Notes: generated from the sequence alone by a model not told the origin. A DNA stretch of 20,592 nucleotides from JAAFIP01 sp043747295 (GCA_043747295.1 JAYTPK010000184.1:1-20592), one strand, 5' to 3'; counted from the first letter of the stretch, positions 6,335 through 15,486 are shown. Translations and numbers: made by a program.

Positions 6335-6775
6335 TTAGCTAATGCTGCGCATGGCGCAAGTCAGCTCAGCCTCAACCGCCAGCTCATCACCCACCATGGC
6401 CTTGGCCTGAAACTTAAATATACCTGCCCTCATGCGGCCCATGGTGACATACAAGGTCAGCTGGTCACCCGGCTCCACAGGGCGCTTAAAACGCGCGCCA
6501 TCAATGCCTGCAAAGTAGTACAACGTGTTGGCATCTGGGGTCAAATCCAGCGCATCGAACGCAAGTAGCGCCGCAGCCTGCGCTAGGGCCTCTAGCATCA
6601 GCACACCTGGCATGACTGGCCGATGCGGAAAGTGTCCCGTGAAATATGGCTCATTGATGGTGACGTTTTTAATCGCTTTGATCGATTTACCTTTGTCGAT
6701 CTCTAGCACACGGTCTACCAATAATATCGGGTAGCGGTGCGGCAGTTGGGTCAGAATTTTATGAATGTCCATCAT
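6335..6775 (-). CDS. fabZ: 3-hydroxyacyl-ACP dehydratase FabZ
   Basis: The 146-residue hot-dog-fold enzyme removes water from (3R)-hydroxyacyl-ACP in fatty acid elongation. The family signature LPHRYPILLVDRV is at the N-terminus, and the catalytic pair is His48 in GHFPHRPVMPG and Glu62 in LEALAQ. Length is normal. FabZ competes with LpxA and LpxD for hydroxyacyl-ACP, which explains its place between their genes. The ATG overlaps the lpxD stop as ATGA (4 bp), and a second ATG follows at once; lpxA begins 9 bp downstream. Confidence 0.96.
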   Translation of the reverse strand: MMDIHKILTQLPHRYPILLVDRVLEIDKGKSIKAIKNVTINEPYFTGHFPHRPVMPGVLMLEALAQAAALLAFDALDLTPDANTLYYFAGIDGARFKRPVEPGDQLTLYVTMGRMRAGIFKFQAKAMVGDELAVEAELTCAMRSIS

Positions 6776-7821
6776 GTTGTAGTGCTCTTTTTATGTGGTG
6801 TCGTGTTGTCTAAAGCTTGCTCTAGCGCCCTTACGCGCTCGCGCAGCTTGTGCAATTGTTTCAGGGATGCAGCGTTTTTTTCCCAGCTGGCATTGTCGTC
6901 GATAGGAAACATGCCGGTGTAATTGCCTGCTTGCTGAATAGAGCGTGTCACTGTCGTTGCAGCAGAGATATGCACATGGTCTGCAATGCTTAAATGGCCC
7001 AAAATAATGGCACCACCGCCCACAGTGCAGTGCGCGCCGATGGTGGCACTGCCCGCTACACCTGCGCAACCGGCCATGGCAGTGTGCGCGCCTATGCGCA
7101 CGTTGTGCCCGATCTGGATCAAATTGTCTAGCTTCACACCGTCTTCAATCACAGTGTCCTCCAGCGCGCCGCGGTCAATGCAGGTGTTGGCACCAATTTC
7201 TACATCATTGCCAACACGCACGGCGCCAAGCTGTTCTATTTTTACCCACGGCATGGCTTTAGCTGCGCCAGATGCGATAACGTTGAAGGTGTCAGGGGCA
7301 AAGCCAAAACCATCAGCCCCAATCACTACGCCGCTGTGCACGATGCAGCCCTGGCCTATAGCGCAGTTCTCGCCCACCGTCACGCGCGACTTGAGCACTG
7401 TGCCCGCACCAATGCGTGCCCCGCTTTCTATCACACACAAAGGCCCTACACTGGCACTAGCATGTACCTGGGCTGTAGTGTGCACCACTGCGCTGGCATG
7501 CACGCCAGGCTCTGGCGCTTGGCCACTGTGCTTGCGCCACCACTGCGTGAGCCGCGCAAAATACAAATAAGGATCATCTGTGACGATGCAAGCGCCGCGC
7601 TGCTGGGCGGCATCCGCCATGGCTGGCGACACAATCACGCAGCCTGCTTGCGCTGTGCGCAGCTGGCTTGCATATTTAGGGTGGCTTAAAAATGACAAAT
7701 CCGCAGCGCCTGCGGATTGCAAGGGCCATAAACGCGTAATGCGTAAATCGCCCGGACCGTGGAGAGTGCCGCCTAGTGCTTGAACCAATTCAGATAGGGT
7801 TGCAGACAAGTGGGCACCCAA
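6772..7821 (-). CDS. lpxD: UDP-3-O-(3-hydroxyacyl)glucosamine N-acyltransferase
   Basis: The 349-residue protein adds the N-linked 3-hydroxyacyl chain in the third step of lipid A synthesis. It has an N-terminal uridine-binding domain (to about residue 100), a left-handed beta-helix of hexapeptide repeats (about 105-300) with catalytic His239 in IQIGHNV, and a C-terminal helix (about 310-345). The first codon is TTG at 7821, directly preceded in frame by a TAG, so no upstream start exists; a second TTG four codons later is the alternative. Neither has a clear ribosome binding site. The gene starts 9 bp after the skp stop, which suggests translation coupling, and overlaps fabZ by 4 bp. Confidence 0.95.
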   Translation of the reverse strand: MGAHLSATLSELVQALGGTLHGPGDLRITRLWPLQSAGAADLSFLSHPKYASQLRTAQAGCVIVSPAMADAAQQRGACIVTDDPYLYFARLTQWWRKHSGQAPEPGVHASAVVHTTAQVHASASVGPLCVIESGARIGAGTVLKSRVTVGENCAIGQGCIVHSGVVIGADGFGFAPDTFNVIASGAAKAMPWVKIEQLGAVRVGNDVEIGANTCIDRGALEDTVIEDGVKLDNLIQIGHNVRIGAHTAMAGCAGVAGSATIGAHCTVGGGAIILGHLSIADHVHISAATTVTRSIQQAGNYTGMFPIDDNASWEKNAASLKQLHKLRERVRALEQALDNTTPHKKSTTT

Positions 7822-7830
7822 CTAGATCAG

Positions 7831-8352
7831 TTATTTACCAGGTGCAGCGGCGTTGAGCGCCTTGATCACTTTCTCGGTAATGTCGTGCTTGGGGTTCATG
7901 TAGACCGCCTCTTGCAGCACTACATCGTACTTTTCTTGCTCAGCCACTTGTTTGACGATGCGGTTGGCACGTTCGAGAACACCCTGCAGCTCCTCATTTT
8001 TGCGAGCATTCAAGTCTTCTTGAAATTCACGGCGCTTGCGTTGAAAGTCTCGGTCTTGCTCAACCAATTGCTTTTGGCGAGTAGTACGTTGGCTTTCGGC
8101 CAATGTAGGCGCCTCACGTTCAAAACGTTCGGTGGCAGTTTTCAAAGTATTGCCTACCTCGGTCAGTTCTTTTTCGCGCTTAGAAAATTCAGCCTCAAGC
8201 TTGGTTTGTGAAGCTTTGGCAATATTAGCTTCGCGAAAGATTCGGTCGGTATTGACAAAGCCTACCTTGAACTCTTGCGCGCTGGCAGGCGTGCACCAAG
8301 CAGCGGCAAAAAAGCTGAGCAATACTAAAATTTGGCGATTAAAAGTCATCAT
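7831..8352 (-). CDS. skp: Periplasmic chaperone Skp/OmpH family
   Basis: The 173-residue protein has a signal peptide (hydrophobic residues 8-19, likely cleavage after Ala-Ser-Ala near residue 26) and a long charged, Glu/Lys/Arg-rich helical region (about 50-140) that would form the tentacle-like coiled coils of the trimer. Skp binds unfolded outer-membrane proteins in the periplasm and delivers them to the Bam complex. The cysteine at residue 20 is not in a proper lipobox. The start overlaps the bamA stop by one base (TAATG), a coupled arrangement, and a second ATG follows immediately. Confidence 0.93.
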   Translation of the reverse strand: MMTFNRQILVLLSFFAAAWCTPASAQEFKVGFVNTDRIFREANIAKASQTKLEAEFSKREKELTEVGNTLKTATERFEREAPTLAESQRTTRQKQLVEQDRDFQRKRREFQEDLNARKNEELQGVLERANRIVKQVAEQEKYDVVLQEAVYMNPKHDITEKVIKALNAAAPGK

Positions 8353-10646
8353 TAGAAAGAGGTTCCGATCTGGAATTGTACTGGTTGGATTCTATCCCCG
8401 GGAAACTTGCGTAGCGGCCTTGCGTAGGCTAATTTTAATGGACCAATTGGCGAAATCCAACTAATACCCCCGCCCACGGAGGCACGCAGGGTGCCAAAGT
8501 CATATCTTTCAAATTCGCTGTAAGCATTGCCTGCGTCTACAAAACCAAATAGTCGCAAAGTACGGTCGCTGCCTGCGCCTGGAAACGGCACCAGCAACTC
8601 AGCATTTACAACGGCCTTTTTGGCACCACCAATGTAAGAGCCCGTAACGTCACGCGGTCCCAAGCTGCCTTGTTCAAATCCACGTACAGACCCTAGACCG
8701 CCCGTGTAAAAGTTTTTAAACACTGGGAAAGACCTGTCGGCCAAACCTTTACCCCAACCCAGTTCACCGTTCAAAGCTAACGTGATCTTTCTGGTAATTG
8801 GATAGTAATACTGGTTTTGGTAGGAAGCACGCAAATAACGCGAATCGCCTGCAATGCCCCATTCACCATTCACCCGCTGGTACATGCCTTGGTTGGGTGC
8901 CAGCGCGCTGTCGCGTGAATCGCGTGCCCAGCCGACAGTAAGCGGGAAGTTGGTGCTCGAGCTACCAAACTGGTTGGCATAAGCCACATAGGCTGCCGGG
9001 ATATTAGTTCCGGCTTTGATTTTTGTGTTTTCTACACCTAAGCCAAAAAATACTGTGTCTACCTCGGTAAACGGCACGCCAAAACGCACGCTACCTCCGG
9101 TGGTGATCAGTTGATAGTCACCGCCTTGGTCATTCAAAGGTTTGGTACTACGGTAGAACACATCGAAGGTGCGAGACACGCCATCGGCCGTGAAATAAGG
9201 GTTAGTGCTGTTGATGGATAAGGAGCGGTTGGACTTGGATGTGTTGAGATCAATACCCAAATAGTTGCCACTGCCAAACACGTTTTCTTGGGCAATTTTG
9301 AATTGGAAAGTGAATTTTTCGCTGCTCGAAAAACCAGCGCCCAGCTGCAAGTTACCAGTAGGCTTTTCGGCCACAGTCACCAGCACATCAATTTGGTCAG
9401 GGGAACCTGGAACATCCACGGTCTCGACGTTGACCTCTTTGAAATAACCCAAACGGTCTACACGGTCACGCGATAACTTGATTTTGTCACCATCGTACCA
9501 ACTGGCTTCAAATTGACGAAACTCTCGGCGAATGATCTCATCACGCGTACGGACGTTGCCAGCGATGTTGATTTTGCGCACATAAGCGCGCCGAGACGGA
9601 TCGGCTTGCAACGTCAAACTTACGCGGTTATTGGTGCGGTCAATATCGGGTTTAGCTTGCACTTGCGCAAACGCATAGCCAAAGCTGCCAAAATAATCGC
9701 TGAACGCTTTGGTGGTTTGGGCTACCTGCTCAGAGTTATACGGCTCACCGGGCTTAATGGTGACCAGAGTTTTAAATTCATTATCCCGATTGAGATAATT
9801 TCCATCCAGCTTGACATCTGACACCGTGTACTGCTCGCCTTCGGTGATGTTGATCGTCAGAGTAATGTCTTGTTTGTCTGGCGAAATCGCGACTTGGGTA
9901 GAGTCGATTTTGAACTCAAGGTAACCACGGGTGAGGTAGTAAGAACGCAAAGACTCTAAGTCAGCATTCAGCTTGGTACGAACATAGCGATCGTTTTTGG
10001 TGTACCAACTAAGCCAACCGGTGGTGTCTAAATCAAACAGCCCCAGCAGCGTGCCTTCGCTGAAGACCTTTGAGCCTACGATGCGAATATCTTTGATTTT
10101 GGCAATGTCGCCTTCGACCACGTTGAAGTTCAAATTCACGCGGTTACGCTCAATCGGCGTAACGGTGGTGACCACTTCAGCGCCATAAAGGCTGCGCCCG
10201 ATGTATTGGCGTTTAAGCTCTTGCTCTGCCCTATCGGCCAGTGCCTTATCAAAAGGCCTGCCCTCAGTCAAGCCTACATCACGCAATGATTTGACCAAGG
10301 CTTCTTTGTCGAACTCTTTGGTACCCGTGAAGCTCACATCGGCTACTGTCGGGCGCTCTTCAACAATCACTACCAGCACATTGCCCTGCACGTCGATGCG
10401 CACGTCTTTGAACAAGCCCAGCGCAAACAGCGCACGAATAGCTGACGAACCCTTTTCGTCACTGTAGTCCTCACCCACCCTAAAGGGTAACGAAGCGAAA
10501 ACCGTACCTGGTTCAACACGCTGCAAGCCCTCTACACGGATATCGCTGACTGTAAACGGGTCAACCGCCCAAGCATTAGCTACAAAGGCCAGTGCGGCCA
10601 GCGCACAAGCAGAACGATTCAACACATTTTTTGTTTGTTTATTCAT
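8352..10646 (-). CDS. bamA: Outer membrane protein assembly factor BamA
   Basis: The 764-residue Omp85 protein is the core insertase for beta-barrel proteins. It shows a signal peptide ending AWA near residue 27, five POTRA domains over about residues 28-425 (the first starts FTVSDIRVEGLQRV) and a C-terminal barrel. The conserved VRGF motif of loop 6 is at about 654-657 and the chain ends in phenylalanine, as expected of a barrel protein. Length is normal. It lies 45 bp downstream of rseP and is joined to skp by a one-base overlap. The start ATG has only a weak upstream GGTG. Confidence 0.97.
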   Translation of the reverse strand: MNKQTKNVLNRSACALAALAFVANAWAVDPFTVSDIRVEGLQRVEPGTVFASLPFRVGEDYSDEKGSSAIRALFALGLFKDVRIDVQGNVLVVIVEERPTVADVSFTGTKEFDKEALVKSLRDVGLTEGRPFDKALADRAEQELKRQYIGRSLYGAEVVTTVTPIERNRVNLNFNVVEGDIAKIKDIRIVGSKVFSEGTLLGLFDLDTTGWLSWYTKNDRYVRTKLNADLESLRSYYLTRGYLEFKIDSTQVAISPDKQDITLTINITEGEQYTVSDVKLDGNYLNRDNEFKTLVTIKPGEPYNSEQVAQTTKAFSDYFGSFGYAFAQVQAKPDIDRTNNRVSLTLQADPSRRAYVRKINIAGNVRTRDEIIRREFRQFEASWYDGDKIKLSRDRVDRLGYFKEVNVETVDVPGSPDQIDVLVTVAEKPTGNLQLGAGFSSSEKFTFQFKIAQENVFGSGNYLGIDLNTSKSNRSLSINSTNPYFTADGVSRTFDVFYRSTKPLNDQGGDYQLITTGGSVRFGVPFTEVDTVFFGLGVENTKIKAGTNIPAAYVAYANQFGSSSTNFPLTVGWARDSRDSALAPNQGMYQRVNGEWGIAGDSRYLRASYQNQYYYPITRKITLALNGELGWGKGLADRSFPVFKNFYTGGLGSVRGFEQGSLGPRDVTGSYIGGAKKAVVNAELLVPFPGAGSDRTLRLFGFVDAGNAYSEFERYDFGTLRASVGGGISWISPIGPLKLAYARPLRKFPGDRIQPVQFQIGTSF

Positions 10647-10691
10647 ACACCAATTAAAACCTTGCCCACTTGCTGTAGTAGTCCAGCAGGC

Positions 10692-12074
10692 TTATAAAAA
10701 TTGCTCCATCAATCGGCTGACATCGTTAAATAACGCAATGGCCATCATGGCAAACAATATCGCCACACCACCGCGCTGAAACCTATCGAGCCATACATCA
10801 GTCACTGATTTACCCGTCACGGCCTCCCACAGATAATACATGAGGTGCCCACCGTCCAAGACTGGCAAGGGCAACAAATTCAATACACCTAGGCTCACAC
10901 TGATCAACGCTAAAAACAACAAGTATTGCACCACACCTAAGCTGGCAGACTTACCCGCCACGTCAGCAATCGTTAATGGACCGCTGAGATTCTTAAGTGA
11001 TGCCTGCCCTATCAGCATCTTGCCCATCATGCGGACAGTCAGCGCTGAGATCTCCCAAGTTTTGACAAACCCACGCCCTAGCCCTTCTAAAGCGCCATAA
11101 CGTACTTGCACCCATTCAGGGCTAGAGCCCACATAAGCACCGATTTTGCCTACCCACAATGCGCCTTCTTTGGCTGCAGTTGGCGTCACCTGCAAAGACA
11201 ACTCTTGGCCTTGGCGCACCACAGTCCATTGTTTTTTAACTGCTTGGTCGCCCTGCACGCTGGAACGGATAGCCTCGCGCAGTTGCATACCATCTGCAAT
11301 GGGGGTGTCTGCAATGCGTATAACTAGATCATCTTTTTTCAGGCCAGCCGTATCGGCAGCTCCGCCGACAACCAGCTCGCCCATCAAGGCTTTGGTCCAG
11401 GCAATGCCCACCCCGATCTGGCGAAACATTTGTGCATTGGCCTCTTGCACTTGCAGTTTGCTCAGCGGCAAGCTGACATCGCGCGCGCTGCTAGAACCTG
11501 CATCGCGCACGCGCAGTTGCAAATCTTTACCATCTAAAGCACCCTGGGTGCTTAGCCAGCGTATGTCGTCCATAGACCGCACGTCTTGTAACTCTTGGCC
11601 CATAAAAGCGGCCTGAATTACCTCTTCACCTCCACGCAAACCACTTTGATAAGCCAGCGATGCAGCTTGCGGCACAGCCAAAATAGCACGCGCCTCTTGT
11701 CCGCCTATCCAACTGACGGTGGCATACAGCAACACAGCCAGTAGCAAATTGGCAATCGGCCCCGCAGCCACAATGGCTACGCGCGAGCGCAAAGGCTGCG
11801 TATTGAAAGCCACATGGCGCAGCTCAGGCGGCACGGGCGCTTCACGTTCATCGAGCATCTTGACATAGCCGCCTAACGGGAACGCAGCAATAACGAATTC
11901 GGTATCTTGACCAGGATGCTGTTTTTTAGGTTTCCAAGTCAACAGCGGTTTGCCAAAACCTACCGAGAAACGCAACACTTTCACACCACACGCTACCGCC
12001 ACACGGTAATGACCATATTCATGAACAGCAATGAGCAATCCTAAAGCCGTAATAAAGGCCACTATCGTCAACAT
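10692..12074 (-). CDS. rseP: Site-2 metalloprotease RseP
   Basis: The product (460 residues from the chosen start) is an intramembrane zinc protease. HEYGH at residues 18-22 gives the zinc ligands in the first membrane helix; two PDZ domains lie in the middle (one around GAADTAGLKKDDLV); the third zinc ligand is in VLDGGH near the C-terminus, followed by membrane segments. RseP cuts the anti-sigma factor RseA in the envelope stress response and removes remnant signal peptides. I chose ATG at 12074 because AAAGGGATAAAT upstream supplies a ribosome binding site; a longer frame starting at 12107 would overlap dxr by 31 bp and add 11 unsupported residues. It starts only 2 bp after the dxr stop. 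Confidence 0.95.
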   Translation of the reverse strand: MLTIVAFITALGLLIAVHEYGHYRVAVACGVKVLRFSVGFGKPLLTWKPKKQHPGQDTEFVIAAFPLGGYVKMLDEREAPVPPELRHVAFNTQPLRSRVAIVAAGPIANLLLAVLLYATVSWIGGQEARAILAVPQAASLAYQSGLRGGEEVIQAAFMGQELQDVRSMDDIRWLSTQGALDGKDLQLRVRDAGSSSARDVSLPLSKLQVQEANAQMFRQIGVGIAWTKALMGELVVGGAADTAGLKKDDLVIRIADTPIADGMQLREAIRSSVQGDQAVKKQWTVVRQGQELSLQVTPTAAKEGALWVGKIGAYVGSSPEWVQVRYGALEGLGRGFVKTWEISALTVRMMGKMLIGQASLKNLSGPLTIADVAGKSASLGVVQYLLFLALISVSLGVLNLLPLPVLDGGHLMYYLWEAVTGKSVTDVWLDRFQRGGVAILFAMMAIALFNDVSRLMEQFL

Positions 12075-12076
12075 AT

Positions 12077-13258
12077 TTATCCCTTTAAAGTGGCGACATA
12101 GCGCCAAGCTGCTGCGCGGCTATCTGCATCAATCTGCATTAAATCAGCTAGGCTGCCGGGATTGGACGGTACTACGGAACTTAAAGTTTCCAAGTTCACT
12201 TGGTGGATGTGGTCAAAACGGATTTCACCGTCTAAAAAAGCTTGCACTGCCACTTCATTGGCCGCGTTAAGCACCGCTGTCGTGCCCTGTGGTGCGCGCA
12301 TAGCCTCCCATGCCAGCTGCAGGCCAGGAAAACGCTGCACATCCGGGGCCTCGAATGTCATGGCGCCCACTGTCGCCCAGTTAAGTGCCTGTGCGCCGCT
12401 GGCCATTCGTTCTGGGTAGGCAAAGCCATAAGCAATGGGTACACGCATGTCCGCATTACCTAGCTGCGCCACCACTGAAGTGTCGTAGTACTGCACCATA
12501 GAGTGGATGATGGACTGCGGGTGCACCACCACCTCAATTTTCTCGGGCGGCATATCAAACAGATAATGTGCCTCGATCACTTCCAAGGCTTTGTTCATCA
12601 GCGTGGCTGAATCCACCGAAATTTTGCGACCCATAACCCAATTGGGGTGCGCTACGGCCTGCTCGGGCGTGATGTCTTTAAAACTGGCAGCGTCCCGCGT
12701 TCTAAACGGCCCGCCAGACGCTGTCAAAATAATCTTCTCCACCCGGCTGGTCCAGGTGTCGCGTTGCTCAGGCAAGCTTTGCAAAATTGCAGAGTGCTCG
12801 CTGTCTATCGGCAATAGGGTCGCACCGCCCTGCGCTACGGCTTGCATAAACAGTGCGCCACCCACTACCAAGGCTTCTTTATTGGCCAATAGCAGCCGCT
12901 TGCCCGCCTTAGCCGCAGCCATACTGGGTGCCAGCCCGGCAGCTCCGACGATGGAGGCCATCACAATATCGGTTTGACTGCAAGACGCTACATATTCAAT
13001 AGCTGCTTGAGCAGTATCTACTTGGACATTGAGCTTATTTTCTTGTATTTTTTGAGCTAAAACAGCTGCTGCCTGGGCATCCGCCATCACGGCAATTTGT
13101 GGTTTGAACCGCATGCACTGCGCAAGCATTTCGTCCACTTGGGTGTTGGCCGTGAGCGCAAACACCTCATAACGTTCGGGGTACCGCGCCAGTACATCTA
13201 AGGTATTTTTACCGACAGATCCTGTGCTACCTAATACGGTCACGCGTTGCAAAGTCAT
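12077..13258 (-). CDS. dxr: 1-deoxy-D-xylulose 5-phosphate reductoisomerase
   Basis: The 393-residue enzyme makes 2-C-methyl-D-erythritol 4-phosphate with NADPH, the committed step of the MEP isoprenoid pathway. Visible landmarks are the nucleotide-binding GSTGSVGKNTLDV (residues 10-22), LLANKEALV (about 123-131), metal ligands Asp152 and Glu154 in DSEHSA, Glu226 in NKALE, and the SGGPFR loop (181-186). Residues 77-87 (NVQVDTAQAAI) are encoded by interspersed repeat copy E. The recalled E. coli sequence has the same residue count between the VM and VMA-IVGAAG landmarks, so the copy is length-neutral. It lies 16 bp from cdsA and nearly abuts rseP. Confidence 0.97.
   Translation of the reverse strand: MTLQRVTVLGSTGSVGKNTLDVLARYPERYEVFALTANTQVDEMLAQCMRFKPQIAVMADAQAAAVLAQKIQENKLNVQVDTAQAAIEYVASCSQTDIVMASIVGAAGLAPSMAAAKAGKRLLLANKEALVVGGALFMQAVAQGGATLLPIDSEHSAILQSLPEQRDTWTSRVEKIILTASGGPFRTRDAASFKDITPEQAVAHPNWVMGRKISVDSATLMNKALEVIEAHYLFDMPPEKIEVVVHPQSIIHSMVQYYDTSVVAQLGNADMRVPIAYGFAYPERMASGAQALNWATVGAMTFEAPDVQRFPGLQLAWEAMRAPQGTTAVLNAANEVAVQAFLDGEIRFDHIHQVNLETLSSVVPSNPGSLADLMQIDADSRAAAWRYVATLKG
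12999..13030 (+). repeat. Interspersed repeat, copy E (inside dxr)
   Basis: Matches the consensus at the ATAGCTGCTTGAGCA end and in TACTTGGAC but ends ATT instead of CTAC. In the coding sense it reads N-V-Q-V-D-T-A-Q-A-A, the same frame as copies C, D and G. It is the most diverged at its right end. Confidence 0.75.
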
Positions 13259-13274
13259 ATCGGCTGCAACTCGA

Positions 13275-14117
13275 TTATGCCAATAACGCCATCAGCATCA
13301 TTGCCAGAGGCATAGTAGGCAGCAAGGCATCTACACGATCGAGCACTCCACCATGGCCCGGCAACAATTGGCTAGAGTCTTTAGCCCCAGCGCTGCGCTT
13401 GACCAATGACTCCACCAAATCACCCACCACGCTCATAGCGCACATAAACAGCACTGCTAAGACTAATAACCACCAGCCACGTGCTGCCAAACGAGTGTAC
13501 AAGCTAGCCTCAGTGATCCCCAAACCTGCTTTGTCCAGGTAAATCCACACCGCTGCAATCAGCAAAACGCCCACCATGCCGCCCCACACACCTTCCCAGC
13601 TTTTACCTGGGCTGATGCTGGGTGCTAGTTTGCGCTGTCCAAATCGACGTCCGGCAAAATAAGCAAATACATCAGCACCCCAGACCAAGACCAAGACAGA
13701 CAGCAATACGTTGATGCCCATCACACGGGCGCGCGCCACAGCCAGCCAAGCCAACGCAAGCAAGACGACACCGCCAATGATGCGTATCCAGCGGTGTATG
13801 GACGACCACTGCGCAACGCCGCGATAGAGCAACCATCCTCCCAGCAAAACCCACGCGCTGCCCGCTAGCACCCACAGCATGGGCAGATTACTGTAAGGCA
13901 GCCCCAGCTTCCATGCCACGACGCACAACACAACGCAGTCCAAAGCAATCAGCCAAGACGATTTTTTGGTGTAGCCATTAAGCTGGCCCCATTCCCAAGC
14001 CGCCAGCCCCATCAAGATCAAGGCCACAGCCATAAACCACTCCGACTGCGGCGCAAACAACGCTGGTAGCAGCATTGCCAGCAGCACTAAAGCGGTGATC
14101 ACGCGTTGTTTCAACAT
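13275..14117 (-). CDS. cdsA: Phosphatidate cytidylyltransferase (CDP-diglyceride synthase)
   Basis: The 280-residue integral membrane enzyme makes CDP-diacylglycerol from CTP and phosphatidic acid, the precursor of all phospholipids. The family signature spans about 237-263: Ser237, Arg241, Lys246-Asp247, PGHGG (253-257) and Asp260-Arg-x-Asp263. Several hydrophobic segments (for example near 5-22, 28-42, 56-70, 82-98, 115-130, 136-156 and 181-195) fit the expected multi-pass topology. ATG start at 14117, 16 bp after the uppS stop; only a weak ribosome binding site. Confidence 0.96.
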   Translation of the reverse strand: MLKQRVITALVLLAMLLPALFAPQSEWFMAVALILMGLAAWEWGQLNGYTKKSSWLIALDCVVLCVVAWKLGLPYSNLPMLWVLAGSAWVLLGGWLLYRGVAQWSSIHRWIRIIGGVVLLALAWLAVARARVMGINVLLSVLVLVWGADVFAYFAGRRFGQRKLAPSISPGKSWEGVWGGMVGVLLIAAVWIYLDKAGLGITEASLYTRLAARGWWLLVLAVLFMCAMSVVGDLVESLVKRSAGAKDSSQLLPGHGGVLDRVDALLPTMPLAMMLMALLA

Positions 14118-14133
14118 AGCTTGTTTTGCTTCA

Positions 14134-14889
14134 CTAGGATGACTCAGACACTATCGCCGCAGGTGCATGTACCTTGGCATTTGCCGCTACTTGTTCCGAA
14201 GTTTTACCAAACCGCCGCTCGCGGCTTGCATAGTCAGCTAAAGCTGCATCAATAGCAGCCTCATCAAAATCAGGCCACAGGGTTTGCGTGAAATGCAGCT
14301 CACTGTAGGCGCTTTGCCAGAGCAAAAAATTGCTGATGCGGTATTCGCCACCCGTGCGAATCACTAAATCAGGGTCTGGCACATGCGACAGTGCCATGGC
14401 TTGGTGCAGATTATCTTCAGTGATGGGCAACCCCTTAGCTACTAATTTGTTAGCCGCCTGAGCAATATCCCATCGACCTCCGTAGTTAAAACATACGTTA
14501 AGCACAATGCGCTGATTGTTTTGTGTGTCAAGCTCAGCCTGCGCAAAACCTGAGCTCACTTTGTCTGACATGCGACTGCGATCACCAATAAAGCAAATGC
14601 GCACGCCACTGTCTTTGAGTGGTTGCACCTCACGCGACAAGGCGCTGGCGAGCAAGTCCATCAAGCCAGATACTTCGTCGTTGGGGCGATTCCAGTTCTC
14701 AGATGAGAAGGCAAATACGGTGAGCACCTTGACACCGCGTTCGCTGCAGATGCGCACGCAGCGACGCAGTGATTCAACGCCCTGCCTGTGGCCCGCCACA
14801 CGCGGTAGAAAACGTTTGTTAGCCCAACGCCCATTGCCATCCATCACGATGGCAATGTGATGTGGAATGGGGCTCTGAGGTGCGGTCAA
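14134..14889 (-). CDS. uppS: Undecaprenyl diphosphate synthase (cis-prenyltransferase)
   Basis: The 251-residue enzyme lengthens farnesyl diphosphate with isopentenyl units to the C55 carrier lipid used for peptidoglycan and O-antigen. HIAIVMDGNGRWA starts at residue 11 with catalytic Asp17, Asn19 and Arg21; the FSSENW and RTGGEYRISNFLLW motifs complete the family pattern. The first codon is TTG at 14889; the frame has no ATG between an upstream stop and this point, and the next ATG (residue 16) lies inside the catalytic motif, so TTG is the likely start. No clear Shine-Dalgarno sequence is visible. It sits between frr (36 bp gap) and cdsA (16 bp). Confidence 0.95.
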   Translation of the reverse strand: MTAPQSPIPHHIAIVMDGNGRWANKRFLPRVAGHRQGVESLRRCVRICSERGVKVLTVFAFSSENWNRPNDEVSGLMDLLASALSREVQPLKDSGVRICFIGDRSRMSDKVSSGFAQAELDTQNNQRIVLNVCFNYGGRWDIAQAANKLVAKGLPITEDNLHQAMALSHVPDPDLVIRTGGEYRISNFLLWQSAYSELHFTQTLWPDFDEAAIDAALADYASRERRFGKTSEQVAANAKVHAPAAIVSESS

Positions 14890-14925
14890 AGTGGTATTTT
14901 TACAAAGATGCTTTAGACAGGCTAC

Positions 14926-15486
14926 TTATACCGACAAAATTTCTTTTTCTTTGTCCGTTACCAAGCGGTCCACATCGCCGATGTACCTGTCGGTCGTTTT
15001 TTGTACTTCTGCCTCAGCCCGCTTTTGATCGTCTTCAGAAGCTTCTTTGTCTTTCACAAGCTTCTTGACGTTATCGTTGGCATCGCGGCGCAGATTGCGC
15101 ACCGCAATTTTTGTGCTCTCGCCTTCGTTGCGTACCAGTTTGGTCATCTCTTTGCGGCGCTCCTCAGACATGGCGGGCATCGGCACACGAATCAACTCAC
15201 CCATGGACGATGGGTTGACACCCAGGTCGCTATCGCGAATGGCTTTTTCCACCTTAGCGCCCATACCTTTTTCCCACACTTGTACGCTGATCGTTCGCGA
15301 GTCCAGCAGACTCACGTTAGCCACTTGGGATAGAGGCACTTGGGAGCCATAGTATTCCACCATGACGCTGTCCAAAATAGCCGGGTTAGCGCGGCCAGTG
15401 CGGATTTTTCCGAGGTTGCTTTTCAAGGCATCAATTGACTGCGTCATCTTGCCTTCGGTGGTTTTTTTAATGTCTGCAATACTCAT
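14926..15486 (-). CDS. frr: Ribosome recycling factor
   Basis: The 186-residue protein has the normal length and sequence pattern of RRF: KMTQSIDALKSNLGKIRTGRA at the start of the three-helix bundle, the small beta domain around residues 30-105, and the conserved RRDAND near 117. With EF-G it splits the post-termination ribosome. ATG at 15486 is preceded by TTGGAG at good spacing. It follows pyrH by 28 bp, the usual tsf-pyrH-frr order. Confidence 0.97.
   Translation of the reverse strand: MSIADIKKTTEGKMTQSIDALKSNLGKIRTGRANPAILDSVMVEYYGSQVPLSQVANVSLLDSRTISVQVWEKGMGAKVEKAIRDSDLGVNPSSMGELIRVPMPAMSEERRKEMTKLVRNEGESTKIAVRNLRRDANDNVKKLVKDKEASEDDQKRAEAEVQKTTDRYIGDVDRLVTDKEKEILSV

Noticed and set aside
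8290..8300. Lipoprotein signal in Skp at Cys20
   Set aside because: The residues before the cysteine (Ala-Ala-Trp) do not make a lipobox, and a standard signal peptidase site follows.
10672..10690. Repeat remnant or terminator between rseP and bamA (TAGTAGTCCAGCA)
   Set aside because: Short match to the repeat end, and only a 5-bp stem with no T-tract on the minus strand.
12075..12107. Longer rseP start overlapping dxr
   Set aside because: The extra 11 residues precede a normal RseP N-terminus, and a good ribosome binding site lies before the ATG at 12074.
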